NCBI RefSeq assembly: GCF_000004825.1
Contig: NW_008805078.1
Span: 524,069-588,068, forward strand
Source of the DNA: Heterostelium album PN500
Taxonomy: Eukaryota; Evosea; Eumycetozoa; Acytosteliales; Acytosteliaceae
Reading direction: 5' to 3'
DNA length: 64,000 bases
Below, piece after piece: positions 44,240-55,869 of this stretch; position 1 is the stretch's first letter, and every line of letters begins with the position of its first letter. A model generated the notes under the pieces. The model searched no databases. It saw only the letters and a program-made list of their open reading frames with translations, and was not told where the DNA came from. Position numbers and translations under genes: made by a program.

Positions 44240-47113
44240 TTATAATACATTCTCGACAGAAGTGTTATTTTCTGATGTATCGTTAGTTGACTTTACACTA
44301 TTACTATTACTATTTTCATCATCAGCACTACTGTTGTTATTGTTGTTGTTATCATTATTATTATTATTGTTATTATTGTTGTTATCGTTGGTGGTGTTAT
44401 TATCGTTAGTGATGTTGCTATTTAAATTATTATTATTGTTATTATTATTATTTTTATTATTATTGATAATGATAGATCCAAAGTATGTTACATCTTTATC
44501 TTTATCCTTTTGTAATTTCTCAAGAGATTCAATAAGCTGTACATTTTTTGCGAATACCTCTTTGGTGGCAATCTTTGTAGCCAATACCTCTGCAGTCACC
44601 AAACGTACATTGGGGACTGGATCGTCTGCCAATCGAAGTAGCAAAGGTAGGAAGTGTGCTTCGAAATAATGTAAATCAATTTGGTCAACTAAATAATAAC
44701 ATATTCTTGTATATCTATATTGTTGTAAATGTTTAAATATATTAGTAACAGCTATTTATGCGCTAAATCATTATGAATTACAATGACATACATTTGTCTT
44801 GATGCATAAGTTTGATCGGTTGCAAATGATTTCAACTTTTCCAAGATATCATCGGACATCTTTGATATATCGTCAGCATCGACGGTGGTACCATCAGATT
44901 TTGTTGGTTGATTCTGAATCTTAGTGATTAAACTACCGACACCACTTGCAGCATAGTTTCTTACTTTACTGACTGGATCGGTCAACAATTCGATTAAAAT
45001 CGGTGTAATATTTGTGAGTATAGTTTCAAGCTTGAACAATTCACATATTTTTCCTAGTTGTCTGCAGATACAGATAAAAGTGTTAGTAAGCAGCTGCTGA
45101 TGGTGTCGACTCGATATTTTATGAATGTATCTCTCACACATACTTTGAAATTAATTTTCTAAATCTCCACTTGTTTGGATCTAAAATGAATTTGAGTGTA
45201 GTGATATACTCTTCTCTGAGAGATGGTTCGATAGACTCTAGAAACTCTGCGAAATGTCTGATAACACCGACCTTGACTTCCTCTAGATCCTGTAAGAATA
45301 AGTTAAATGTTGCCAAAAGTGAACGCTTTGTCTCTGCTGGTCCAAGAATTTTAGCGATTTCATGAAGTGAATGAGATAATGATCTTCTAACTTTCCACTA
45401 TATTTAGTTTTTATAGAGTAAAATGAGTATATTACAAATAAATAGGCATTTGATATCATGATTTAGATCATTACATTTGTATCATTAACTAAACTGAAAT
45501 AGGTCTCTGATAACTCTGACCAACGTGAACTACCAACGGTATATAAGACAGCAGGGAAATTGAATGCACAGTGTGTAACGAGGTCACTATCAGGGAATCT
45601 GATGCTGGCAGGCAAGATCATCTCTGTAAAGTATCTCAACAACTTTGGTGTTACCTGTGAACCGTCGAATGTAGCAATGAATGGTCCCAAGTTTTGGAAT
45701 GCTGTACCATTAACCCATCTAGATGGCTATAAATAATATCGGATATAATTATTATTATTATTATTATTATTAGTAAACAACAAACGAACAATAATTATTG
45801 TTTCTTAATAAATAAGAAATTCATGAAGATATTTAGATAGATAGGATAGAAAGACACATACATCTTCAACAACAAACTGCTCGAAAACCTGAATTAACTT
45901 TGAATATCTTTCAATTGGCGATACATTCTGTGAAACTGATACCAAAACCTCAGCACATCCTTTTCTGACTGACCAAATTTCATCTTTTGATAGATCTACA
46001 AATATTGGTAACTGAGAAGTAATTCAATTAGTCTATATTTAACAGTGATACAATGTATGTTCGATTTTCGTTACTTACAATATGCTCGGTAGTTGCAGCA
46101 ACTCCGATGGTTTCGCAAATGTTACCAAGATTACCAGCGATTGCTTTTCTAACTCTAAATGATGGATCACACGCCAACTTTGAAACGAATGGTAAGAATA
46201 TCTGTTGAGTTAACGGAGTACCAAATATTGGTGCTAAATTATGACATAACTAAAGAGTGTATTGATAATTGATGATTAGTATAACTTTTTTTTATAAATA
46301 GATGTGTGCGCGATTAGTTTTTTACATTTGCAGCTTGAACACGATGTTCTTCTTCAGTAGAGTCATTCACTAGACTTCTAACGAATGGAATGAGATGTAA
46401 TTCGAGATCCTCGTGTTTGATCAATCTGGCCATCTCTTGGAGTGACTCGATTGCTGACATTCTCACTTGGGGATTTCGATCGGTGGTCAGTTGTGCCACG
46501 ATCGGCAAGAGTAGGGTCAAGAGTTTGGAGTAACCATGCTCAACACCTATGTCAATGAATGTTTTGGCAATCAGTGGAATCTGTTCGACCAATGCCTGTC
46601 TGATGACGGGTTCCTGATCGGTAACCACTGATTCTACAATAGGTAAAAATACATCGTCCAATACCTTGTAAGTTTCTACCTTTAATAACTCTGAAAACTC
46701 TCTAACTACATATAATCTGATATTAAAGTAGTATTACAATATATATATATATATATTAATAAATATATCTCTCTGGACAATCAATCTATCAAGTAGATTA
46801 TTGCAATCCTTATGTAATTAATGTGTGTGGTCAAAAGAGTAACATACCTATGCAAGACAACGTCACTCTTTATATACTTTTGTATCTTGGCAAGGATTGG
46901 TAATGTATCATCTATATCAAACTCTTCACCTTCATCTAAATATTATTTGTTTAATATTAAAATTGGTTAAAATCATTGAATTAACTAGTTGATTGATGAT
47001 CGATTGTAATATGATGATAACATACTCTCACTTCCATAATTATCAGAGTTTCTACCACTATCGTCAGAATAACCTATAAAATCTTTGATGAGAGATGGAA
47101 TGTATTGTAACAT
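44240..47113 (-). CDS. ppp4r1: Protein phosphatase 4 regulatory subunit 1 (HEAT-repeat scaffold)
   Basis: About ten exons. The first (from 47113) reads LQYIPSLIKDFIGY and continues into an acidic stretch. HEAT repeats follow through the rest, with family landmarks: LVEQIPLIAKTF, NPQVRMSAIESLQEMA, ACDPSFRVRKAIAGNLGNIC, EIWSVRKGCAEVLVSVS, EDPSRWVNGTAFQNLGPFI, WKVRRSLSHSLHEIAK, DPVSKVRNYAASGVGSL and DPVPNVRLVTAEVLA. The WVxxxAFQxLGPFI word distinguishes PPP4R1 from the PP2A A subunit. The C-terminus is a long Asn/Asp run. The protein binds the PP4 catalytic subunit and guides substrate choice. The reading frame is continuous over the junctions I checked (exons 1-3 and the last two). Confidence 0.88.
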
Positions 47114-48109
47114 TTATAAATGATTAATATCTGATTTTGTTCAAAACAATGTCTTTTGTAAATGAATAACAATATTATAAACAATTGTTTGTTTCCAAGC
47201 AAACTGTACTTTAATTAAACTGTATTAAACAAGAAAATATTTATATATATATATATTTATAGTTTTATATATATTTATAAATAAAGCTTAAAAAAGTAAA
47301 TTTTAAAGTTTGTATTATAATGTAAAGTGTGATTATTTTTATGTAGGTGTGTGTTGTGTGTGGTAAGCACAAACAGACAGACAGACAGACAGACAGTCCT
47401 TAATGAATATTAATCACATATTTGTTTGTTTGTTTGTGTTATTTATTTATTTTTTTTATAAAATCGTGGTGCTATTGTTGATATTGATATTATTGTTATT
47501 GAAACTATATAATTTAATCTATCTATTTATTAAAACTCTACTACTAATTAATTAATAATATTTATTTGATATAAATAGGTATATTAATATATATATGAAT
47601 TACTATTATTGTTAATATTATTGAATTCATTGATTCCAATGATTGACAACCAAGTGAAATTTAAATCTCACTGAACACAATTAATTTAAGATTAAGTTGA
47701 ATGAAATTTGATGATTGATGTATTGAACTTTTAAAGAAGTGATCACTCTTGAAATAAGATAAGATTGATCGCGGTAACAATTCAATGTTGTATTGGTAAA
47801 TTACCTGACATTCTATTACTTCCTTCTTCTAAAAAAATAATATGAAATCTGCTATCTCTGTATTGTAATAGGAGTATTCAAATGACACCAAAAAAAAAAT
47901 ATTTAAAATAAATTAAAAAAAAAGGATGTGTTTTTTTTTGTTTTTTTTTTGATTATATATTTTTTTTTTTGATAAAAACCCAAAAAAAAAAAAACAGATA
48001 TTTTTAATTAAATAAAGATAAACAAACATTGATGATCTGAAATCGTGTTAAAAAGTTTTATTATTTCAATATTCTGTATTTTTGTATCTCTCTGTATTTT
48101 ATTTTAAAT
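47114..48109. other. Spacer, no gene seen
   Basis: AT-rich DNA between the PPP4R1 promoter and the 3' end of the GH5 gene, with long A and T tracts at 47890-47995 and a CAGA repeat listed separately. Confidence 0.55.
47374..47396 (+). repeat. CAGA microsatellite
   Basis: About six copies of cagacaga in a row upstream of PPP4R1. Confidence 0.8.
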
Positions 48110-50124
48110 TTATTTAGCAAGAATTTCGATGGTAATCAATTGTCCATTGAGTGTGGAAGTAGTTGGTGTAATATTGATGGTGTTGGTTGATGGTGATGAA
48201 ATTTGGGCACTTCCAGTTGTAATGCTGGCAGTGTAACCATTTGGATAGTGCATAGCCTCGTTCAAATAAATAATAGTTGGTTGAGTAATTGACTAATAAT
48301 TATATATAAAATAAAAATAAATATCATGATATTAGTAAAATGAAGTTCTTCTTCTTCTTCTTCTTCTTCTTCTTCTTCAAAACAATTATAACTTACAGTA
48401 TCGATTTCATAACTAAATGTGAATGATGCGGTTTGAATATCGAATGTCATTTTTTGTGGGGAACCAGCAATTGCTTGTGCGTAGGTTCTGGACAAGGTCC
48501 TGACCTTGATGACGTCGAGTGATCCATCGGCGAGATAGAGTGATTCGGTTGGTCCAGAGGTGGTCAAATCGTTGTAGAATTTGAATTGCCAGTAGCACCA
48601 TGATTGGAAGTAGTTGTCGGCTTCGTTCATCATGTAGGTGATGGTGTCCATTGCGTTGGTGGTGTTTGAGATGGCACCGAATTCAGTCATGAATCCACCA
48701 CCACCGGTTCTTCTCAAGTCGGTCATTGCACCGTCGAGGAACACCTTGTTCTCACTGTCACACAAACCAACGTGTCTTGGATTACCACCGACATTACCAC
48801 AGTAGATGTGATAACTGAGAATCTGACGATCGTTGTACTCGATACCACCTGGTGTACCAGCTGGGAACTTTGAGTCATAGAGATCGACCAAACTCTTCTC
48901 ATAGAAAATAGCGTGTCTCTGGTCGATCTCTCTGATTGCCTCATTTACATTTTGATACAATGGCATTAAATTAACTCTGTCGGCATGACCTAAATCAACC
49001 AAAAGCTCTGGGTACTTGTAAATGTTACCTCCCCACTGAAAAAAATGATGATGCAAAATGTATATTAATATCCGGAATTACAAGATTATAATATAATAGT
49101 TAAATTATATTCTTACTGGTTCATTGATGATTTCATAACCGAGAACGGTTGAGACATTTTGGAAAGTTTTGGCCAATTGTTGCCAGTATTTAAGGAATCT
49201 ATTTTATAAAGATAAAGACAACAATTCAATCAGTAATCTTTGATCCTAATTCAATTTCCTCTATATAACATACTCATCTTGAATACCCTCGGCATTGTCG
49301 TATAAACTTTGGAAAGTGGCTCCAACAGCATCGGAGAAATAATAAGTAGCAAATTCTTTCTATAATATTATAATTGTTGTTATGGAAATTGTTAGATTGC
49401 TTATTCAAATCGGTCGGTTCGATGATGATGATGATGATGTCAATTCTAATTTCTAAATATTTACATCTAAACATAAGCTCAAGTCTGGATATAAGGTTTC
49501 GTTGTCAACTGGATATTTATGTAAGACAGCTGGCTCTGGGAATGATAAAGTGCTCTCTGGTAAAACGACAGCCCAATCTGGGATACCTTCACCACAGAAT
49601 CTTCTATTGATAATATCTTGATGGAAATCTAGATTGTTTTAGTTTTAGTTATTTTTTTGTTTTTGGTTTAAGCAAAAGTAGGTAAATAAGTAAATGATAT
49701 TCCCGAATTGAGATTGCGATAAAAGCTAGCTAAACAAAGAAACATTACCAATGATTGTGTGAATACCGGCGGAACCCAATTGATTGACCATGTTATAGAT
49801 GACCTCGAGATAGGTTTGGTTGAATACACCTCTCTCTGGTTCGACACCTGGCCACATTGCACCGAAACGGACGGCGTTGAAACCCCAGGCAACCATATTA
49901 TCGATATCCTCCTGTACCAATGAGTTTTGTGGGTCAAACTTGTCGGTCAATGGATGCCATGGGAAAATCTTGTATACTACATTGACACCGTGGAATACAC
50001 GTACACGACCATACTCATCCATCAAGTGTTGAGTGGTAGTGTTTACATTAATGAATGCATTGTTCACTCCGACATACAAACTAAAACATAATAAAACAAA
50101 CAATGAATTTAATATTATTTTCAT
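48110..50124 (-). CDS. Secreted GH5 endoglycoceramidase-like glycosidase
   Basis: Six exons encode about 515 residues. A signal peptide (MKIILNSLFVLLCFSLYVG) precedes a GH5 TIM barrel: VFHGVNVVYK, WGFNAVRFGAMWPGVEP, DFHQDIINRRFCGEGIPDWA, GYEIINEPWGG (acid/base Glu), HIYCGNVGG, and GGFMTEFGAIS (nucleophile Glu). The CGEGxPDW word and MWPGVEP are typical of endoglycoceramidases, which release oligosaccharide from glycosphingolipids, rather than plain cellulases. A beta-rich C-terminal domain (TASITTGSAQI...ITIEILAK) ends the protein. It probably acts in the phagosome/lysosome or medium on food-bacterium or own glycolipids; that role is inference. All catalytic residues are present and the frame is intact at the junctions read. 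Confidence 0.9.
48346..48378 (-). repeat. GAA/TTC microsatellite in the last intron of the GH5 gene
   Basis: Eleven TTC triplets lie just inside the donor gtaagt of the last intron. If the intron were retained it would encode a Glu run before a stop. Confidence 0.8.
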
Positions 50125-51128
50125 TCTTGTTTTTATATATCTATTTCTCTTAGAGTTATAAAACTAGATATAATATATATATATATAATAATAAAAATAT
50201 AAATGTAACCTTAAGAGTTAACTGATAAAACGTAATAATGAAAAATAAATGTGGTGTATTGAATATTAAATTTTAAAAAGATAGATTTTTTGCAATAAAA
50301 AATTAGTGCAAAAAAACAATAAAATTTCGGGTCTTGAAAAAATACCAATGAAATGACCAGAGAAAAAACAGATTCTTTCACTAAACAGGAGGTTTTTGAA
50401 GTAATACCGAGAGATATTTTAGCATTGAAAAAAATTGTAAAACCATTTAATTTTTGAAATTTCTTTTTCTTTTTACATTTTTGTTGATGTACTTGATCTC
50501 ACCATATTATTATTTGAAGTCGATTTCTACCATTTTTTATAAAAATAGTAATAAATGTTGTTGTGATTACAGAAAGATTATTGGGAAAGCTGTGAATAAT
50601 CAATAGAATTTATAGTTTGTAATTAATAAGGGCTCGACTTTAATCAAAAAATAAAAATAGAAATTTAAAATGGTTCAAATTTGTTATTTAATTAATTATA
50701 ATCATCAAATTCTAGTTAAAAAATCTCTTTGAAGTTTGATACTTGGAATGTTGCTGGTGTTGTGACTGTTGCAATCAAAACTAGTTATGACCGATTCTCA
50801 ATGTTTGTAGATCCTTTCAAGTTGGACATGGTATAGCTCATTGTGACAACTTGTTAGCTATATCATTGTTTGGGGTAATTCTCAATGATCTTTATGTAAA
50901 GAGGGTTCGTAGTTGTAATATTGTTACTCACCTTAATGAACGACACTAATTTAGATGCATCAAGTACTTATTCATGATCAAGTGATGGTTTCTAAACAAA
51001 TATACCACACCGAAACATAATAATTATACAATAGCTGAAAATCGCAATAATTTATTCTTATTGTGGTGTAAAGTGATCACATATGGTTTATATGTGTAAT
51101 TATTTGTGAAATCTATTATTATTACTAT
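50125..51128. other. 1-kb spacer with a possible degraded coding segment
   Basis: The part 50125-50735 is AT-rich spacer. The part from about 50736 to 51010 is more complex and less AT-rich. Its frames on both strands contain protein-like runs broken by stops, such as FDTWNVAGVVTVAIKTSYD on the plus strand. I cannot name a family; an old gene relic or a non-coding RNA are both possible. Confidence 0.35.
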
Positions 51129-52811
51129 TTAACCAGAGAGTCGGGAGAGTGGGAAGTGAAGTGGAGAAATCAAACCCATGTTGATAACCTCTGGACTCTT
51201 GGAAGTGAGCTTCTTATCCAATAGATTCTTAATTAGGTTGCTAGTGCCTGTACCCACAAAGAATGATTGCTCAGTCAACTTTTGATAGTGTGGTTCCACT
51301 GCCTGTACTTGTGTCTTTACAAACTCTTCCGATGAAGCTTCAATTGGGAACTTCTTCTCGATGATCGCCAAATTCAATGCATTGATAACGGCATCCGGTG
51401 AATTGGATATTTCCATCACATCAAAAATGTCTTTAGCATTCTTTAATGTGTTTCTTGCTTTATCATATGCATTTTCTTTAATAGTAATAGTAGTAGTAGT
51501 ATAAAAATAAATAATGTGTTGATGATAATTAATATTAGTAAGTTTTATGATAATATAAATAACATAACATATAACATACCTGCATAATGGAAATGGCCAC
51601 ATTCAACTAAGATCTTTGCCCAATCTAGATGTCTTGGTTTCTTTCCGTACTTTTCAGCTTTGTTCTCCAACTTACGAAGTGCAGAGATTGCCTCTGACAA
51701 TAGTAATCTACCAGATTTAATATCGCCATCCAATCTCAGTACTTGTGCTCTATTTGCCAAACATCTAACCAAATCTATATTGTTGTCCTCTCGCTTATTG
51801 ATGAGCTGATAATGAGCTTTGCCATGATAGAAGCTAGCCTGTGCATATTCTTTTCTATTCTTATAGTATTCACCGAAATTCGTTAAAATCGATGAACTAA
51901 GTTGTGTACTATCATAATAATAATAAAACAATAAAAAATGTTAGTTATGAACTTTGTTCTTTTTTTTTTCATTAACAGATTAATCAATCACACATTTGTG
52001 TATTATCACTTCATATACATACATATCTTCATTTGAAGTCAATTTCTCAGCATTCTGAAGTGCTTCATAGGCATCTTCAGATTTCTTTTGTCTAACAAGA
52101 GACAAACCGAGATCGTTGAGTGCCTCTGGTAAAATATAATTCTAAACAATAAAATTATCAAAAAAGAAGCGTTAGTATAACACTTTTAATTTATTCAATT
52201 CAATATTGTTAATATAACATAACAACGACTTACTTTATATACAATATTTTCTACATTTTTACATCGATCAATAGCTAAATTAAAAAGGGTAGTTCCACTT
52301 TTAAAGTCACCTTTTCTAATTGATGCCAATCCGAGTGCGTGTGTGGGAACTGCAAAAAGTGATGATGAAAAATCTACGTCGCTAATGATGATTGACAATG
52401 ATGATTATTAATTAGTTGGTTGGTTGTATTTACTATGATGATGATGATTAATCATTGTACTTACTTGTTTAATGTTTTAAAACCGTTTAATATTAACTTT
52501 TCGCCTTGTGCAAAGTTACCTCTTTCGAGATGCTCTCTGCCTTGGTAGACAGAGTGCAACGATGACAACATCACCTGTTTGATATTGAACTTCTCATTAC
52601 TGGTCAACGCTTTTCCCAAATAGTCGGTTATCGATTTCGAATTTACATGATGATGATGTGATTGTCTTGCTTTCTTATTGATACTTGATGTCGATGTATT
52701 GTTTGTTGTTGTAGAATAATAGTTTCCTCTCACCAAACTGCCAGCATTACTTGATATTCCACCAATATAAGCAACTCTATTATATTTTATCAAATTTGAT
52801 ACTTGATACAT
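51129..52811 (-). CDS. Mitochondrially targeted TPR-like repeat protein
   Basis: About six exons encode roughly 440 residues. The start (MYQVSNLIKYNRVAYIGG) and following Ser/Thr/Arg-rich stretch with a YYSTTT word look like a mitochondrial presequence. Helical repeats follow with TPR-like spacing: LGLASIRKGDFKSGTTLFNLA, LNDLGLSLVRQKKSEDAYEAL, NFGEYYKNRKEYAQASFYHGK, CLANRAQVLRLDGDIKSGRLLL and WAKILVECGHFHYA. No enzyme motif is visible. TPR proteins hold complexes together, so an assembly or translation role in mitochondria is likely but unproven. It is divergent from the mitochondrial ribosomal protein gene across a 600-base spacer, so they may share regulation. Confidence 0.75.
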
Positions 52812-53407
52812 TATTCTTATAAATATATATATATAAACAAAAAAAACCAAACAAACAAAATAAAACAAAGCAATCTATTAATCTATACCAAAGAAAATTT
52901 AAAATGTTATTCCTATAAATGAGAGAGAGAGAGAGAGTAGTAGTTGTTGTTATTTCTTTTTTAAACTAAAAATAATATTGTATTATATATAAAAAAATCT
53001 ATCTATTTACAAAAAAATAAAAATAAAAATAATAAAAAATAATAATGCTAATAAAAAATTGAATGTATACAATTGAAGTATCTAATAAATATATATATGT
53101 CTAAAATGATTATGTTAAATTGAATGGGGTAATTATATAAACAAAAACTATCTTGTTCTTGTGCGAAATGGAAAAGAAAATAAATTATTTTTTTTAAAAA
53201 AATTGCATCTTATTTTTTTTTTTTTCATTTTCCAATTTGAAAAATGGGGGTGTTTACTTCGTTTTTCTTTGTGATTTCAGTGTGTGTGATATCAGTTTTT
53301 GATTATTGATTAAATAGTAGAAATAGAGTGATCGATCACTTGATCTTTAATTTAGTTCATATCGTCTTTATATATATATATATAGTCATCAGTCATACAG
53401 CATAGAA
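52812..53407. promoter_or_regulatory. Divergent promoter region of two mitochondrial-type genes
   Basis: 596 AT-rich bases between the TPR gene (minus) and the bL25-like gene (plus), with a GA repeat at about 52920-52936 and a T-tract followed by tttccaatttgaaaaatggg near 53220-53250. TATA-like tatatatatatatag lies about 20 bases before the plus-strand ATG. No motif beyond these was identified. Confidence 0.45.
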
Positions 53408-54373
53408 ATGAATAGATTTATTAATGTAGTTGGTAGATCTGCTTTGAACAGAGGAATCATCGGTGGTGTAAGACCATCTTCATTGTTGTCGTCTTCGTCA
53501 TTGGTATCATCAGTACAATCATCAACTACAGGTATCACAACACTTCTTCCAAACTTGGCAAACGAATCACTTTCATATCAAACACGTAACATTTGGGTAT
53601 TCGGTAAAGACGCTGTATCAAAAGACTATGTTGATCCAAACGCTCCAACGTATGTTACATTACAATAATAATAACATCAACAACAACAACAAACAACAAC
53701 AAACAACAACAAACAACAACAAACAACAACAACAAACAACAATACAATAGTTATATAGTAAAGTACAATGTTACAGATTACAAATATTAACAATGTTATT
53801 TTTAATATAAAACAAACAGTACATATCAAATAAAGACTATCTATGGAATGGATAGAGTTGTAAAGGGCAGAGCAGGTGTAAAGAGATTGAGATTCAATGG
53901 ATATGTACCAGCAACTATTACCGGTGGTGGATTACCATTGAGAAACATCGTTGTAGAATGGGGTAGAATCTATGGTTTAACAAAGACTTCAAATTTTTAC
54001 AAGAACAGAAAATATGTACTCGTATGTATTATATGTAAATGAATGTAGATTACCATTAAAGAATATTAGTATTAATATATTTATTATATTTGTTATTATT
54101 GTTATTTAGAATATGAATGAAAACGAAAAAGTAGTTGTTAGATTAGCACATGTCGAAGCACATGCAGTTTCTGAGCGTGCATTGTTTATTAAATTCGTTA
54201 GAACCAACGATGATCCAGCTACCATCGAATCAGATACACTCCCACACATCACATACCAACAAGCATTAGATAAGATTAAACAAGAAAGAATTCAAAAGAA
54301 GAGAGATTTCCAACAACTATTAAAGATCGATCTTACCTTTAAGCCTGCAATTCGTAAATCTGCTACTGCTTGA
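53408..54373 (+). CDS. Mitochondrial large-subunit ribosomal protein of the bL25 type
   Basis: Three exons (53408-53649, 53820-54021, 54110-54373) join to 235 residues. The N-terminus (MNRFINVVGRSALNRGIIGG) is basic, Ser-rich and lacks acids, as in a mitochondrial presequence. The central part reads KGRAGVKRLRFNGYVPATIT, GGGLPLRNIVVEW, then VVVRLAHVEAHAVSERALFI and KFVR. This follows the bL25 pattern (RRLRxxGxVPAxxYGGG, then HPVTDRxLHVDFxR). bL25 binds 5S rRNA in bacteria; mitochondrial members keep the fold. The assignment rests on this pattern, since overall similarity seems distant. It is convergent with the GyrI-like gene. Confidence 0.68.
53668..53745 (+). repeat. CAACAACAAA tandem repeat in an intron
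   Basis: Imperfect units of caacaacaaa repeated about seven times within intron 1 of the bL25-like gene. Confidence 0.85.
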
Positions 54374-54592
54374 TAATTAATCCTATCAAAAAAAAAAAAA
54401 AAAGAAGAAAAAAAGAAATAAATTATAATAATAAAAGATACTATATATACCTCAAAAAACAACAACAACAATAATAATAATAACATAACTCTACTAATTA
54501 ATTAAAGATTATAATTGGTATATTTGTTAAAACTATTTTTAATTAAAAATGTAGTTTTGTAATGATGATTGATGATTTAATTGATTACAATA

Positions 54593-55096
54593 TTATTGTA
54601 ATTTAATAAAGATATCTGTAAGGAGATCGGCTGGTGCAGTGTCTGTACAATCGTTTAGGTAGTGTTCATAGGCATGGTAGTCTGGAACTGCTGTTCTCTT
54701 GTTTTGTGGCAGCCATTGTGTATAGATAAAGTCGTAGGCAGCTGATAGCCCTGTGTATGGCCCGATATAATGTACCACAGCATATTCTCCAGCTTCCCAT
54801 GTAATTTGTTGTCCTCCAGCTTCCTCCATCTTGGAGCGGAGTGATTCCAACACCTCTTTGGAGACGGTAACAGCTGCAGCAGAACGCAATTCGGCAGCTG
54901 GTTTCTTGGCGGGATCATCATAGTAAACACCGACCCATTTGTTATATTTGAATACGTTTTCCTTGGTGAACTTGCCTAGTCGTCCAAAAGAGGCAGCAGC
55001 GGTCTCGCTAAAGTAAGCTCCGTTGGTAAAGAATGCGATAGCATCAATTTGTTCAAGTGTGACAATATCAACTTTAAATTCTGGTAATGATTGCAT
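54593..55096 (-). CDS. GyrI-like/AraC effector-binding-domain protein
   Basis: A single exon of 167 residues starting MQSLPEFKVDIVTLEQIDAI. The pattern of a GyrI-like small-molecule-binding domain is visible: strand IDAIAFFTNGAY near the start, WVGVYYDDP and AAVTV in the middle, then GEYAVVHYIGPYTGLSAAYD (typical xYAVxxHxGPYxxLxxAYxxL) and the ending YEHYLNDCTDTAPADLLTDI. No DNA-binding domain is attached, so it is a stand-alone cytosolic ligand-binding protein. Such proteins bind hydrophobic small molecules, and some inhibit gyrase in bacteria or hydrolyse electrophiles. The family is mainly bacterial; an old acquisition by the amoeba lineage is possible but not shown. Confidence 0.85.
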   Translation of the reverse strand: MQSLPEFKVDIVTLEQIDAIAFFTNGAYFSETAAASFGRLGKFTKENVFKYNKWVGVYYDDPAKKPAAELRSAAAVTVSKEVLESLRSKMEEAGGQQITWEAGEYAVVHYIGPYTGLSAAYDFIYTQWLPQNKRTAVPDYHAYEHYLNDCTDTAPADLLTDIFIKLQ

Positions 55097-55869
55097 GTAT
55101 ATTTAAATAGGTTTGTAAGGGTTTTAAAATTAGAGAGAAATAAAAATGAGGTGTTGATTTGAGACCTGATCATAACTCTTATAACCATATCACTTACCAC
55201 TTTCCAAGAAAATAAAAATTTACCTTGAAAAATTTCAATTATTCCCAACTTGTCTGTCAGGTTTTTTGGACGAAATGAAGTTTTTAAGATCAATCAAATA
55301 AGCATGGAATTGATGGGTGGAAATCGAATCAATTTGTTTTTATTTTATTTTTTTTTAAAATAGGTAATTTTATTTTATTTTTTTATTTTAATGTCAAACA
55401 TAATAAAATTTTATTCATTCTATTGTTGACAATAAAAAAAAAAGGTAAGAATTATACAAACAGGGAGGAAGGAAGGAGGGAGTAACTAAATCGTTTTTAA
55501 TATATAGTTTCAGGTCTTGATTTTAGTTATTGGTATATAGGTTGGTAGGTTTGGATTTGTGTAATAAAATAACAGTTTAGGGATTGGGATGTGGTGTATA
55601 TTGTCTGTTTATAATATAAATAACAGTTGTTGTTGTAATTATTCTTTTTTTTTTTTTTTTTTTTTATACTATATATATTTAAAACAAAAATATTATTTAT
55701 ATTTTTTTTTTGGATGTTTTGTTGTTATCTTGTTGTTATTATATTAATGATATATGCGATAGGTAGTATAAATAATAGAGTAGTTGTTGGAAGGTTCTAG
55801 TTGAAATAACAAGTTTAAAATAATATGGTGGGTGTGTGGGTGCGTATATAATAGATATATATTATTATA
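55097..55869. other. Spacer, no gene seen
   Basis: AT-rich DNA between the GyrI-like promoter and the srfA stop, with T-tracts near 55335, 55370 and 55645. Confidence 0.5.

Noticed and set aside
44240-47113. PP2A scaffold subunit A (PppA) as identity of the HEAT-repeat protein
   Set aside because: The WVxxxAFQxLGPFI and CxDPxFxVRK words, the acidic N-terminus and the Asn/Asp-rich tail fit PPP4R1 better.
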